Positions 50,101 through 59,650 of a DNA stretch of 64,000 nucleotides are shown one piece after another. The stretch is taken from NCBI GenBank assembly GCA_021229015.1, contig CM037785.1:36114183-36178182 (forward strand), in the 5' to 3' direction. The notes under the pieces are model-generated. The model saw only the letters and a program-made list of their open reading frames with translations, made no database searches and was not told the origin of the DNA. How positions within the stretch are numbered: position 1 is the stretch's first letter; every line of letters begins with the position of its first letter. Source of the DNA: Solen grandis (lineage: Eukaryota; Mollusca; Bivalvia; Adapedonta; Solenidae). Both the position numbers and the translations under genes were made by a program.

Positions 50101-50702
50101 CCCTAGAGGCGTGACAATCAGAGAGTTGCATAACCCTAGTATTACAAGATCTTGATTAAGCAAATAATAAAACAATGTTTAAATTCATTATAATTTTTTG
50201 TCAAACAATTTTTAAATGATCTGTTGCCTTGAAAAAAAAAATCTGAGTTTTGAGAGTAGGTGGGCTTCATGAGTTGGTAAATGGATGAGGCCATCAATAA
50301 AAAATTGTTTGTTTGTAGTGCTTTAACTCTGAATTCCAGGGATGGGTAGATAGAAGTTTTTTGGGTTTTTTTTTAATTTCAAATGAAAAAAATATAGCCG
50401 AAGTGTTTTTATTCTATGGAATGGACATAAAATATAAGATAAAAAAACAAAAAATCAACTATAATATCTAAAAAAAAATTGTGTAGGGACCAATTTTATG
50501 GGTCTGTTGGAGCACTAGAAACGAAGATATTTTTAATTATGACCTGATAGAATTAAAATAAACTCACTATTTCCACCAGTTTTAGGGCCCCAGTAAGGGA
50601 CATCAAGTAGCTCTTGTCAAAGCCAGTCTGACTGTTCGGATCTGTCTCCACTGTGGCCTCATACGGCGGTGGCTTGTCCTCATCTCCACTCATTCCACTC
50701 AT
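37957..50702 (-). CDS. MARVEL-domain four-TM protein (CMTM/plasmolipin-like), copy 2; complete, 183 aa
   Basis: Exons on the minus strand are 50702-50568, 46151-45990, 40504-40406 and 38112-37957, all phase 0 with GT-AG borders, giving 183 residues (a normal size for CMTM/plasmolipin proteins). The N-tail MSGMSGDEDKPPPYEATVET contains PPPY at residues 11-14, a PPxY-type ligand for WW domains such as those of Nedd4-family ligases. TM1 lies around residues 37-56, TM2 about 65-86 (VLWVCISAFISAAVIFILYG), TM3 about 103-125 and TM4 about 133-149. The tail YRAYQAEKLAEQRRIETG is charged, and the protein ends GRGRASQSFCIIF. The last four residues fit a CaaX prenylation box; with Phe last, geranylgeranylation or farnesylation are both conceivable. 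The family role in membrane trafficking is known; this protein's own function is inferred. Confidence 0.85.
38130..38600. mobile_element. CAGTGTTGG-ended element (mirror of 25600-26069)
   Basis: Same element as in intron 3 of copy 1, ends 'ctagtgttgg' and 'ccaacactg'. Confidence 0.5.
39853..39982 (-). repeat. 5'-truncated SINE in intron 3, inside a segment absent from copy 1
   Basis: Minus strand shows the body 'ccttccagctggcttgcag' and tail 'gactgaaatactgtcgaag', without the tRNA head. It sits within about 500 bp (39790-40300) that has no counterpart in intron 3 of copy 1. Confidence 0.65.
40406..40504 (-). CDS. MARVEL gene copy 2, coding exon 3
   Basis: 33 codons, LFMYHILYALKYLVAAII followed by the outer end GQWASVIAAG. 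Donor GTATGT, acceptor AG. A MITE-like segment (from 40528) lies 23 nt upstream. Confidence 0.85.
41279..42677. mobile_element. Element with internal minisatellite of about 160-190 bp units (copy 2 only)
   Basis: The left end reads 'acaagagctgtcagagg' and the right end 'gaatagtcgagctaa', near-complementary to the inner left 'gactattcaaaatgct'. Between them a unit containing 'aaaaggggccataatttgt', 'catcaagagttatctacc', 'gatgtttcaaatcaat' and 'tgcatgcaaaactttaacc' recurs about seven times with variation. The corresponding place in copy 1 (22620-23545) has unrelated repeats. It has no coding capacity. Confidence 0.6.
42719..42831. repeat. Local tandem duplication of about 56 bp
   Basis: The phrase 'ccttaagacactacacttct' with its following 36 bases occurs twice in a row in near-perfect form. 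Copy 1 has it once (about 22505-22560, inverted). It is a recent local duplication. Confidence 0.7.
43290..43596 (-). repeat. SINE (mirror of 21711-22050), intron 2
   Basis: Minus strand: head 'caagtggttagagcgtctgc', B-box-like 'gttcgatccccgatcacgac', tail 'gactgaaatactgtcgga'. The head is better preserved than in copy 1. Confidence 0.7.
43605..44933. mobile_element. 1.33-kb element with about four 305-bp tandem units (copy 2 only)
   Basis: It begins 'acaagaggcccatgatggcc' then 'cgctcacctgag', and ends 'gctcaccttgagcactttgt' then 'gctcgggtgagcta'. Inside, a unit of about 305 bp with 'gacccaaggaacatctgtac', 'gttgccatggcaaccagag' and 'aagccccgcccctggcggcc' repeats at about 43656, 43961, 44268 and 44574. 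Copy 1 lacks it ('gctaatttatatttttttta' there, about 21692). Short ORFs across the units are by-products. Confidence 0.7.
45990..46151 (-). CDS. MARVEL gene copy 2, coding exon 2
   Basis: 54 codons. After VLS it reads FIGFIAAAFRIFSAGGF, then TM2 and GFRIYSRLPGVWPLY. Acceptor AG is the complement of 46152-46153; donor GTAAGT is the complement of 45984-45989. Confidence 0.85.
46426..46680. mobile_element. Second TTAA-type MITE (mirror of 18679-18935)
   Basis: Starts 'ccctttacctcatgaatatt', ends 'tataaagtgaaggg' followed by TTAA. It is in the same place in intron 1 of both copies. Confidence 0.6.
46985..47490. repeat. Repeat copy 4 of 4, with a duplicated hairpin end
   Basis: Mirror of 17706-18350. 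The end 'aataaacataacaaacnctatac' followed by 'ttgcggaaagccgtaa' occurs twice in succession (47390-47430 and 47437-47482). Confidence 0.5.
47760..47847 (-). repeat. SINE tail remnant (mirror of the right half of 17223-17438)
   Basis: Only the tail and part of the body remain; the tRNA-like head is deleted relative to copy 1. Confidence 0.6.
50568..50702 (-). CDS. MARVEL gene copy 2, coding exon 1 with PPPY motif
   Basis: 45 codons from ATG (complement of 50700-50702, context 'agcaacc') to VEI. Donor GTGAGT. Acidic tail with PPPY at residues 11-14, then SYLMSLTGALKLVEI leading into TM1. Confidence 0.85.
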
Positions 50703-52357
50703 GGTTGCTAGCTGAAAATGAACAAATTTTCATGTTCTGCTTTACACCTGTTAGGATGGTGTTCCCTAACAACATGAAAGGGAATAAAATATCAGTGAAT
50801 TCTTATCTGCAATATTTCTGTGTGTCACTATTATTCCATCTTTGTTCTTTAATGTGAAAATAATTCATTTTTTTAGCCCTTCTACTGACCTATTAAAAAC
50901 ATGTTATTGTTTGCCGTGTTTAGCCTACATAGAAAATCCCATGATTCTCTGGTATCGCAGTATTTCTTTAAAAATACCACTGGTTCTACCTACAGGTGTC
51001 ACTATATGATCAAAACAATTATCATTCATAAAAACAATGCAGCAGACGAAGATCTAGTGTTTGTTGCGTCTGTCAATTCATTATTTATGGTATAAACGTT
51101 TTTTGGCAGACATGGGGTGATAAGCAGATGCGTAGTAGTAGGAAATCAGGTTACTGTAAGAAATTTACGTTTTCCTTACTGTAGCAGTGACAAATTTGAT
51201 GAATCATTGTAATTATTATTAAAACTTTCAGTGTAGCCTAACATTTCATGTTGTGCTGTCGGCAACTTGTCGTTTAAATCCAGGTTCTGTGGTGCACGAA
51301 AAGCACGAGTTTTTTCTATACTAGATAAGGTAGACACTAGACAGGTAGTCAGTTACTTGCATGACAATGCTCGGTAAGTATCGTTTTCTTTTATTATGGG
51401 CATTTTATTTTTGTCATTGTTGTGCTTCAGATTTAATTAGTTTTACTTTACTTGAATTGCTTATTAACTTAATTATTCTTTATTCTGAAGATTTATCGCT
51501 TTCTCTTTTGACGAACTTGACTTTCGACTGAATTTATATTGGCTTGTCAAATACATTAATTAAATATTAGTTAATGTTAACTTTTTAACATATTGTATGA
51601 TTTCATCACTGAGTGATATGTGAGGCAGGATTTTGAGTTGAGACGGTTTATACACAGTCATATGACAGAGACCCTCAGTTGTCTGGGAGTAATAGAATAT
51701 ATAAATTTTGTAATAATTTATATTAGGTTTTTGATTAAACAAATTAACCGGTTTTATGTAAATAAACATCAGCTATTTCATTAATGAAACGTGTGTGATA
51801 TAATACGCGAAACTTGATCACTGCCATTGTTTTTGGTGATTCTGCGATCGGTGTGTCTAACCATGAGCTTTTGTTTTTTTAATTAATTAAATTGAATTAC
51901 TATACACATTGCTATATTGCGGCAGTGATATTTATTATTGCTAAATGCATGTTATGTGAGCTTTTGATATATAAAGATAGTGGTATTGATAAAGCTGAAA
52001 TTAATATCATGCTTTATATCTTATCATGTATATGTATGTTTCAGGACATATATCTACTGAATATTAAAATGTAAAGAAACTGAAGTTGTTGGATGGTCAT
52101 TTTGCCCAGCAAGTAACATTACCATTTGCGAAGATGTATTATCCTCAAGTATTCGTTCTGGTTCTTGGGCTTGTACACTAATGCAATATTTCACCTCCAA
52201 TGTGTAGTTATTTTACAGTGCAGGCGTTTTTCTGGCGTCAGGTAAACAGACCCATTCCCCATAAGAAATCAAATTTATTTTCCCAATTCTATTAAAAAAT
52301 TTCCCAATCCCGCTACTTTTATTGATTCAATTTGATTGACAGGCATTTGCCAAGTTG

Positions 52358-52415
52358 CATCCTCGGTACCCAGGCTATTCATATTCTCATATGAATAGCC
52401 TGGGTACCGAGGATG
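52358..52415. mobile_element. 58-nt perfect hairpin insertion with 8- or 9-bp target duplication (copy 2 only)
   Basis: Two 27-nt perfectly complementary arms (catcctcggtacccaggc... and its complement) flank a TCTC loop. CCAAGTTG lies directly on both sides (52350-52357 and 52416-52423), or GCCAAGTTG if the hairpin's last base is counted. Copy 1 has one CCAAGTTG and no hairpin ('acccaacttggcaaatgc' near 12745). It behaves as a minimal foldback transposon. Confidence 0.7.
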
Positions 52416-52652
52416 CCAAGTTGGGTTACAAATCAACTGTATTGATTGCCGTGGTGATTACCCTACCATAGTTTAAAATAATTAAATATGCAATAATCAC
52501 AATTAATCTGAGGTTAAATTACTTTGAAATTCAAATGAACGTAAGCATACAACAAAGATAGATGCAAAAATATTAAAGAAATAGCATCTAGAAAGCAAAT
52601 GATGTGAAATTCTGGTAACCGCAAAACAACAACAAATCTAATTAGCATTTAA

Positions 52653-52873
52653 CCCTTTCCCTCATATATACTCCTTTTGATGCCCCCAGGTATACAAAGC
52701 CCAGAACACCACAGTTAAACCTTACCAAATTTAATTACAAAATCCTCATTTCCAGACCACTGAGGAGCAGCGAACTGCATAAAACCTGATCAGCCTGCGA
52801 GTTACTCGCAGGCTGATCTGGTTTTATGCTGTTCGCATAGGTCTTTTCATGGTGTCCTCTATGAGGGAAAGGG
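52653..52873. mobile_element. piggyBac-type MITE flanked by TTAA (copy 2 only)
   Basis: Same family as 13813-14032 (CCCTTTCCCTCATA to TATGAGGGAAAGGG) but at a different site. TTAA is at 52649-52652 and 52874-52877. Copy 1 has the empty TTAA site at about 12511 ('caaatgtttaaatgctaatt'). Its internal hairpin is longer (tgcgagttactcgca). Confidence 0.85.
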
Positions 52874-55800
52874 TTAAACATTTGCTCTAGAGTAAGAGAA
52901 ATGAGAGAAAAAATGAAGCTTGACTAGATCTATCCATTTGAACTTGTCTCAATATATTTTCTAATTTTGCATTAAGTCCTACAAATCAACTACAAAATTG
53001 GCAAAATTTCAGGTAGGTGATTTGCCTATTTTATTTTGGAAATAGTTAATGGTAATGTATTCATTTTGTGAATATAAACTATAAAGGCATGCATATTTTT
53101 GATAATTTGCATAGTATCTTTAGTATTTTACAGTGTAAAAGCACACCTATTTCAAACCAAGTAAATAAACAGTAGTGAGAAATGCATTGTTATTCAAAAT
53201 GTCAATGGTTTTCAGATTTTTTTCACCTTTGAAAAGAAAGGCAAACAACAATCAAATACCTTGTCAATTTCTACACTTATGTTACACTAGATAGCATGTA
53301 TACATCAGGTTCAAAGAAATGACCTACTTAGGCCTTCGACTTATCAAGTTCATGACCCTAACTATGGATTGTTATGTAACAAACAGAGTGAATTCAATTG
53401 TTTCACTAGCAACTATAGTTGCAGAAATGTGTGAAATGCTGAGTTTAGAATTATAGCTTTTTTGCAGTTAATCCCGTCACCGTCTCTCAGTGCATTGAGC
53501 GCTTTGATTATCTTGTTTTGTCAAATATATTTTGAAGCAGCAGAGACTAATTAGGCTGAATACTGTGCATCATTAACACTAATAAACACATTAATACTGT
53601 TAAGTTGAAGGAATCCCCGATATAAGATGAACCCGTATTAGAACTACATGTATTAATATAGTCAAATATTTGTCAATGTAAATGGACCTACGATTTTGAA
53701 ATAATTTTGGATATTTAATCGATCTGGTTATTTAAACTCTGTGAAATGTGTGTGTAAATTGCTGTTTACAAGTGATTATTTGTGTTACAAGGTTGTGTCC
53801 AACTAAAGAAAATTGGCAGTGTTTTGAGACAATATGACACAATGGTGAGAAAAGGAGATATCATATTGGGACTTTTTGTTTTTCTTGGAGGTGGATGCCT
53901 TGCCTTGTGTCAGGACCTGAAAATATTCCCAGTCACTGCTTTTTGTTTGTGATCAGAACGTCGGATGATCATCGGTATCGAAATTCGCCTTTGGTGAGTT
54001 GCATCCCTTATTAATATATATAGACACTAGATCTTCGAGATTTTTTTTCCAAATACTATGTGCAGAATCCCTGTGGTTAGGAAGGTCACAGAAGTTCATT
54101 GCAACATTACTGTTGTTTATAGATTGTGTCTCTATATGTGCACCATACTCGTGACAGACTCGAGATTTTGAGTTCACTGTCTAGATCTTTAGACGTTATT
54201 TTGGAAATATTTTTTAATGTTGCTGGATTTTTTTTATAATTTGTTTTCAATTGCCACTGACAATTTATTACATTTGAATGGAAGAAATTCATGCATTCAA
54301 TGATATATTTAATATCGTCGGAGGTCCTAACTGCGCCCCAGTATTAACTCCGCCACCTTCCTTTTTTTAACCTAGTTTCGCTAGATTTTATTAGACGCGT
54401 AAGCGACTATGAGATTTTTTTTTACTATGTTTTTGTAAATAAACTCAGATGATTTTTGTATGAAATTTGATTTAAACTGATAAATATTACAAATTTTATC
54501 TCCCCTCCCACCACTCTTTTTATATGTTTTTTTCTTAATACAAAATTATTTCCATGCAGAAGAGGCCCTTTTACACTCAAATTTTTAAAATAAAAGTATC
54601 TCGGAAATTCCATCTGCTGTGTTTACATATTTATAAATGGGAATCATATGTGTACACATCGAAACTGCTATGACGTCACCTAGGGGGCGGAGTTAGGACC
54701 ACACAAAATGATGGCATAATATTTAATGTTATTTTCGAGTGAATAATTATGTATTAAAGAAATTTTTTGGGAGGTATCAATATGAATTTGATAGAATTAA
54801 TTGGTACGTGAACAGTTTTTATTCTATGTATTTTATTTATGTTGCATTTCCTAATTAAATCTTAGAGGGGCGCAGTTTGGGCACTCGAGGATATAAAAGT
54901 GAGGGATGGTTTTGTTCATTTTTCTTGCAATAACTTATTATGCTGGCGAGAACTGGATACTCCAGGATACTTTGTTTATTTCAATAAAAATCACAACATC
55001 CTGCTTACACAGTGGTATCACTGGTGGCTATCTGTAGAGTCTTCCTCAACAAAATTAGATTACCGCGATACGAGAGAACCAGCGATACTACAGTACCGGA
55101 AAACACTTTAAAAGTTCATGTACAAGGGGTTTTAAAAAAAAGGGGGGGGGGGCTGGTTTTTAGCCAATTCGGATCGCCTAAAAATGCACTTTTAAAGATA
55201 GTCCAAATATGAAGCTGCATCGTCAATTCTTGGAATTGAAGCAAAGGGGTTTGGCAAGAAATGTGGATCAAAAAGCACTCACCTTTTCAGCCTTGAATGG
55301 TGAAGCCGCTTTTGATATCGAGATTTGCACAGATGACCAATGACAATGTATTACGAAACGCTGAAAAATAAGACACTGTAGAACTACATCATAAACTAGA
55401 GGAAAATGCAAACAAAGGAGTTTTAAAGGTTTTTGTAAATGTTTAAAGTATGACTTACAATATATTGCTAAATAATTTGCAAGAGTTTCGCTTTCTGCCC
55501 TCTCCAACCTAAAAATAGAACTCGGCTCACCGTCTCGAGCAAATTACACTAAATGGGGGGGGGGGGGGGGGGCTACTAAAAGCCGGTCTCAAAATTATCG
55601 ACGGTCTTCGCCGGTTTCCGAGACCGAGACCGGGGGCCGGAGACCGTCGTTTAGTATGTAGGGTAGGGGAGACCGGCTGAGACCGTCTACATTTATAATC
55701 AAGTCTTGTTATTGTTCAATTAACGCAATTTTAAACCTAAAATTAGAAGAAAAAAATGATGTAATGTTTACTCAGATAATATATGATCTGACAGGTATAT

Positions 55801-56383
55801 AGGAAACCGGCCGAGACCGTCTACATTAAACCTTTCACATTATTTGTAATTAAAGTCTTCATAATTGATCAATTAACGCAATTTTAAATAGGAAATTCCG
55901 AAAGTACTTTGATGTTATGCACATTCAAAAGATAAATAAAGTATTAATTGGTGTAATTAATTTACACTGTTTCACACATTGACATTATTAATGGTAAGTA
56001 TTTCAGGAGACATTATTTGTTTGGCCATTAGCAAATTAATCGTTGAAAAGAAACAAAGAAAGAAGTAAACAAACATACTTTGTTCTTTTTTTCATCAGAA
56101 ACGTTATAATCAAACATACACAGAGAAATTGTCTTCACTCGCTAAATACTCAATATGTAAATTGATTTAGCTAAGTATAAAATGAATGTATTTTTAAGCT
56201 ACCCTTAATAAACAAATTAACGCCAGCGTTTATGTAAGATTACAAATAAAGGTTTTGATGTTTTGTGCAAAGGAGGATATAGGATCCGGATATAATAAAC
56301 TTTAGTATTCAAAATATATAGGTGTTTTTATATGTTGGACAGCTGTGTTGGTTGTAAATTTAGTTTTGTTTTCATTGTGTAAG

Positions 56384-56545
56384 TTTGCACACAAGAAAAT
56401 ACCGTTGGTAATAGGACATAGTCAGGCAAAGTATCTGAGTGATTATCTAGAAAGTGAAAAAATTTCAGTGTTTTCCTATCCTGGATATAAAGTTCGTCAC
56501 TTTCTGGATGAGGATGTGATATATGATGTAGTGCCTTTCTTCTCG
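56384..56545 (+). CDS. SGNH-hydrolase-like protein, exon with block I
   Basis: 54 codons between an acceptor AG (56382-56383, after 'ttttgttttcattgtgta') and donor GTGAGT at 56546. The peptide KIPLVIGHSQAKYLSDYL contains a beta-strand and G-x-S stretch like block I of GDSL/SGNH hydrolases, though the usual Asp before Ser is His here. The exon ends YDVVPFFS, complete codon, matching the phase of the next exon. The 3' end of the same exon is present at 26430-26463. The start is a choice between nearby AGs. The transposon location suggests an element-encoded esterase-like gene, but no catalytic proof can be read. Confidence 0.5.
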
Positions 56546-57726
56546 GTGAGTAGTATATTGATTTGCTGTGTCTTTGCATCATGCCATATTTTTTATTAGA
56601 GATTACTTTTCAATTCAATCTTGCATATATGGATCTCCGAATTAATCGAATTATAAATAAGTTTCAAATTTAACCATGAATAATACGCATGTACTAGGCC
56701 ATACATTTGTATAAATTAATAAACAAATTTCTATAATTAATAAATTAATGTCTATGTTGAAATTAATTGAATAACTGAATCATAAAATTGCCTGATTTGT
56801 TTGAGTGCAAACATAAAACAAGGAATAAAAGTTTAGATACAGCAGATAAGACAACGTCCTCCGAAAAACGTAACGTAAATATATCTATAATGCCAATAGC
56901 TACTTAATCAGTATGGGGTTATTTGCGCGATAAAGGTCATTTACTCAGGGCTACTGAACGTGCACGTTATTGTTTGTAATATAATTTAGGAGCAACTGCT
57001 CATCTGTCTTTCAAATAAAAATATATGTTTAGAAATAAGGAAAGAAACTTAATATGTTTTTTTTATTACGGTTTATTAAATAAATTTACATGTATATATG
57101 TTATATAATTTTTGCTTTTATGATAAATGGACGGGTTTAATATAGTTATAAACATTCACTGGTTGATCTACAAGAATGCGTATAATAGTAATAATAGTGT
57201 TGTCTATAAGCTTAAAACATTTAGTACAAAAAAATGCTGATATATGTATATAACAACTAGAAGTTTTAAAAATTTAAACATACTTGGTGATAATAATTTG
57301 GATTATATCTTTCTCTTAAATCTTTATATAGTGGATAAACGCATACAGAATGGTGCTCGTCTTCTTGATCATTTAGATAACAATCAAGGATCTAATTAGA
57401 TTGCAGTCTATCAGTCTATTACATAATTTAGCACCTGGTGCTACTGGACACGTGCCATTAAGCGTGCTGACTCAAGGAACACAATACACAGTAACATTAA
57501 CCCGCAGCGCGACAGCAAGAGCTGTGATGTCACGTTAAGTTGTAAATGCTGATGATTAGGACTAGATTGAAAAGAAAGTATGATGATACATATGAATGAT
57601 ACTCGCACTCATGGATTATTTAATTAATCCATCTATTTTTATACTGGATGTTAATATGAACTTAGGAAAGAAAACAACATTATGTAGTATGTAATTTTTA
57701 CCCATTCCTGACTATTCATAATTCAG

Positions 57727-57833
57727 ACTATTGTTATCTTGGTCGGGGCCAATGACGTTTGTTCTGCAAGTCCGTCCAACATCGCATCTGACATCCGTGC
57801 ACTCTGTGAGCGTGTGCATTCATGTAACGATGG
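57727..57833 (+). CDS. SGNH-hydrolase-like protein, exon with G-x-N-D motif
   Basis: Acceptor AG at 57725-57726 and donor GTAAGT at 57834. It reads TIVILVGANDVCSASPSNIA followed by SDIRALCERVHSCND. VGAND matches block III (GxND) of SGNH hydrolases, whose Asn helps form the oxyanion hole, and the strand before it is the expected hydrophobic beta-strand. It joins in frame to the preceding exon. The C-terminal catalytic D-x-x-H block is not found downstream; the following 5 kb are repeats. The gene may continue past them or be broken. Confidence 0.55.
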
Positions 57834-57975
57834 GTAAGTGATGATATGTTTGATGTAATGATTTTTATATGTTTTTTTGTATATTTATACTCTACATCTT
57901 CCCAAACCCATAGTATAACACAAAAGTAAGATATATCCTCCACATAATTTTTGCCCAATTTTTTTTTTTTTTTTT

Positions 57976-59502
57976 GCTAATATTCTGAGATTCTATCATA
58001 AGATATGGAATGTGTCACAGAAAGGTCGCTGAACCTTCGAGACATCACCGAAGCCTAGGGCGTTCCTCGGAGGAAAAAATATTTCAAGGAAGTTCCGTGA
58101 ATGCTTCCAAGGAGCTTCCGGGAAGCTATGCGTATGTTTCCCCGGCCTGTTTTCCCCGATAAAACTTAGAGAACATATAGGAAAAAAATCAATGCAAGCC
58201 TCCCGATGACTCCACATGGCTCGCATCAATTTCCATCGGGAGTACATCCCCTAGGCAAAAAATGTCAAGTGGGACTGAGCCTTGAGCGATATAATCTTAT
58301 ATTTTACCTTCGCAAAGCCATGTTTTTGAATAACTACTGTGCAATAGTATTTGACTACAGTTGTATTAAAAAAATGACGGTAGTAAAGGGGGGGGGGGCT
58401 TTTTGGACACCCCCCCCCCCCCAAAAAAAAAAAGAAGAAGAAAAAAAAAAAGGTGACTTGTGTATACTGTCAATTAGTTAATGTTTTGAATAGTCATCAG
58501 TTTTTAGACTCAACTTTGTAAAAGACAGTTTTGTTTAAATCTGAGGGAAAAATCACTTTAAACATATTTTGTCAAATATGTTGAAGGGAATACCGGGTAT
58601 GTGCTGTATTAGGTTTGAACTTGGTAATCTTGACTGTCTAATTGTCGATCTGGAAGCAGCCTTCACACACAGACTTCCCAGATAAAAAAAAACAACTGGC
58701 GTACGTTTTAGGGTCGGGCGGTTGCAGAAGGTTTGGGCCCCTTCTGCGTGTCGAATTTTGGTACATCTTTTTTTACTAAATGTTAAACAAGTGACAAAAC
58801 AAACAAAATTCAGTAATAAAAGATGTTAATATTTAAAATAAAATCTTTAATATCCGTTTTATTTCGCACATAAATTGTGTTTTCTGTGCATTAGTATTTC
58901 GTATTCATCGACTCATCAGAAACATTGCTCAATGACTGATTACATGATTACCTGGATTTGATTTGAATTAGTGATCATGCATTATCTACATATACATTGT
59001 CCCATTAAATTTTATTTTTTCATTTCATATTCATGATTTTATAAATTTAAAATACACCAGGGTCTCTATATTAAGAGACCACGAATACACATACATGTAG
59101 ATTATTATATTCGTAAATATTAAAAAGTGAACATGATGATATATGGGCCTACTGTTTGTATTTATTCCTTTTAGGAAAATATTTAGAGGAGTTAGTTTCA
59201 CAAAAATAATACTTAAAAAGTTATGTAAAAATAGTAAAGCTGATGACATTTAGAAACACAACCCATTTAATTTGCATGGCTAGCGATAGGTATGCATATA
59301 CTCTGCAGTTTGCTACAGCAAAAAATAAATAAATACAATTAAAATCCTTTTAAATAGTTTATAGTTGTAACTGATACAAACTTTTGGTAATTGCCGATTT
59401 TTCCCAATTGTTAGATCGCTCGGCAGACGACATGTAAGTTTGTCTCAATCAGTGAACGTGTCCGCAGTATCCTAAACACATGCTTATCACGCAGTCATGG
59501 AC
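57976..59502. repeat. Left arm of a large inverted repeat
   Basis: It matches the reverse complement of 59893-61716 with indels. Shared landmarks are 'attctgagattctatca' at the outer end and 'atgcttatcacncagtcatg' at the inner end. It carries G/C runs (58388-58398 and 58409-58422) and no credible gene; the ORF at 58206-58481 is a by-product. Confidence 0.7.
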
Positions 59503-59620
59503 GATAAGTGATGATATGTTTGATGTAATGATTTTTATATGTTTTTTTATATTTATACTCTACATCTTCCCAAATACATAGTATAACACGAAAGTAAGAT
59601 ATATCCTCCACAAATTTTTC
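59503..59620. repeat. Direct repeat of the intron start after SGNH exon 2
   Basis: The stretch 'taagtgatgatatgtttgat' and the next 90 or so bases repeat 57835-57950 in the same orientation. A segment copied from next to the exon 2 donor thus sits between the arms of the inverted repeat. Confidence 0.65.
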
Positions 59621-59650
59621 TTATGTTGCTTTTCCCGAATCTATCTATCC

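Larger units (their letters stand above)
37986..55551 (-). repeat. Block B, copy 2 (inverted), containing MARVEL gene copy 2
   Basis: Mirror of 8912-26200 as described there. The right border is at 'cactaaatgggg', where the transposon starts. Confidence 0.85.
50703..55551 (-). other. Upstream region of MARVEL gene copy 2
   Basis: This aligns with 8912-14561 in mirror image. No coding exon or clear core promoter was recognised. It holds a TTAA MITE, a 58-nt hairpin insertion, and about 0.3-0.4 kb near 54180-54560 not found in copy 1. The short shared ORFs (for example 51892-52074 and 55268-55507) do not stay open in both copies with protein-like differences. Confidence 0.5.
55559..57850. mobile_element. 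Longer copy of the SGNH-carrying transposon (left end; right end not found)
   Basis: After AAATGGGG and an expanded G-run comes the tip CTACTAAAAGCCGGTCTC, the complement-type partner of the end at 27183-27201. Subterminal 'gagaccgg' and 'gagaccgtc' repeats follow (55590-55690), with a further unit near 55806-55830 ('accggccgagaccgtctaca'). Two SGNH-like exons lie inside. The other end is not recognised before 64000, so the element either extends past the window or was broken. Confidence 0.55.

Noticed and set aside
950..55551. A genuine head-to-head giant palindrome
   Set aside because: Not accepted as shown: the gap lies between the halves, the block order is permuted rather than mirrored, and contig 1 ends mid-exon.
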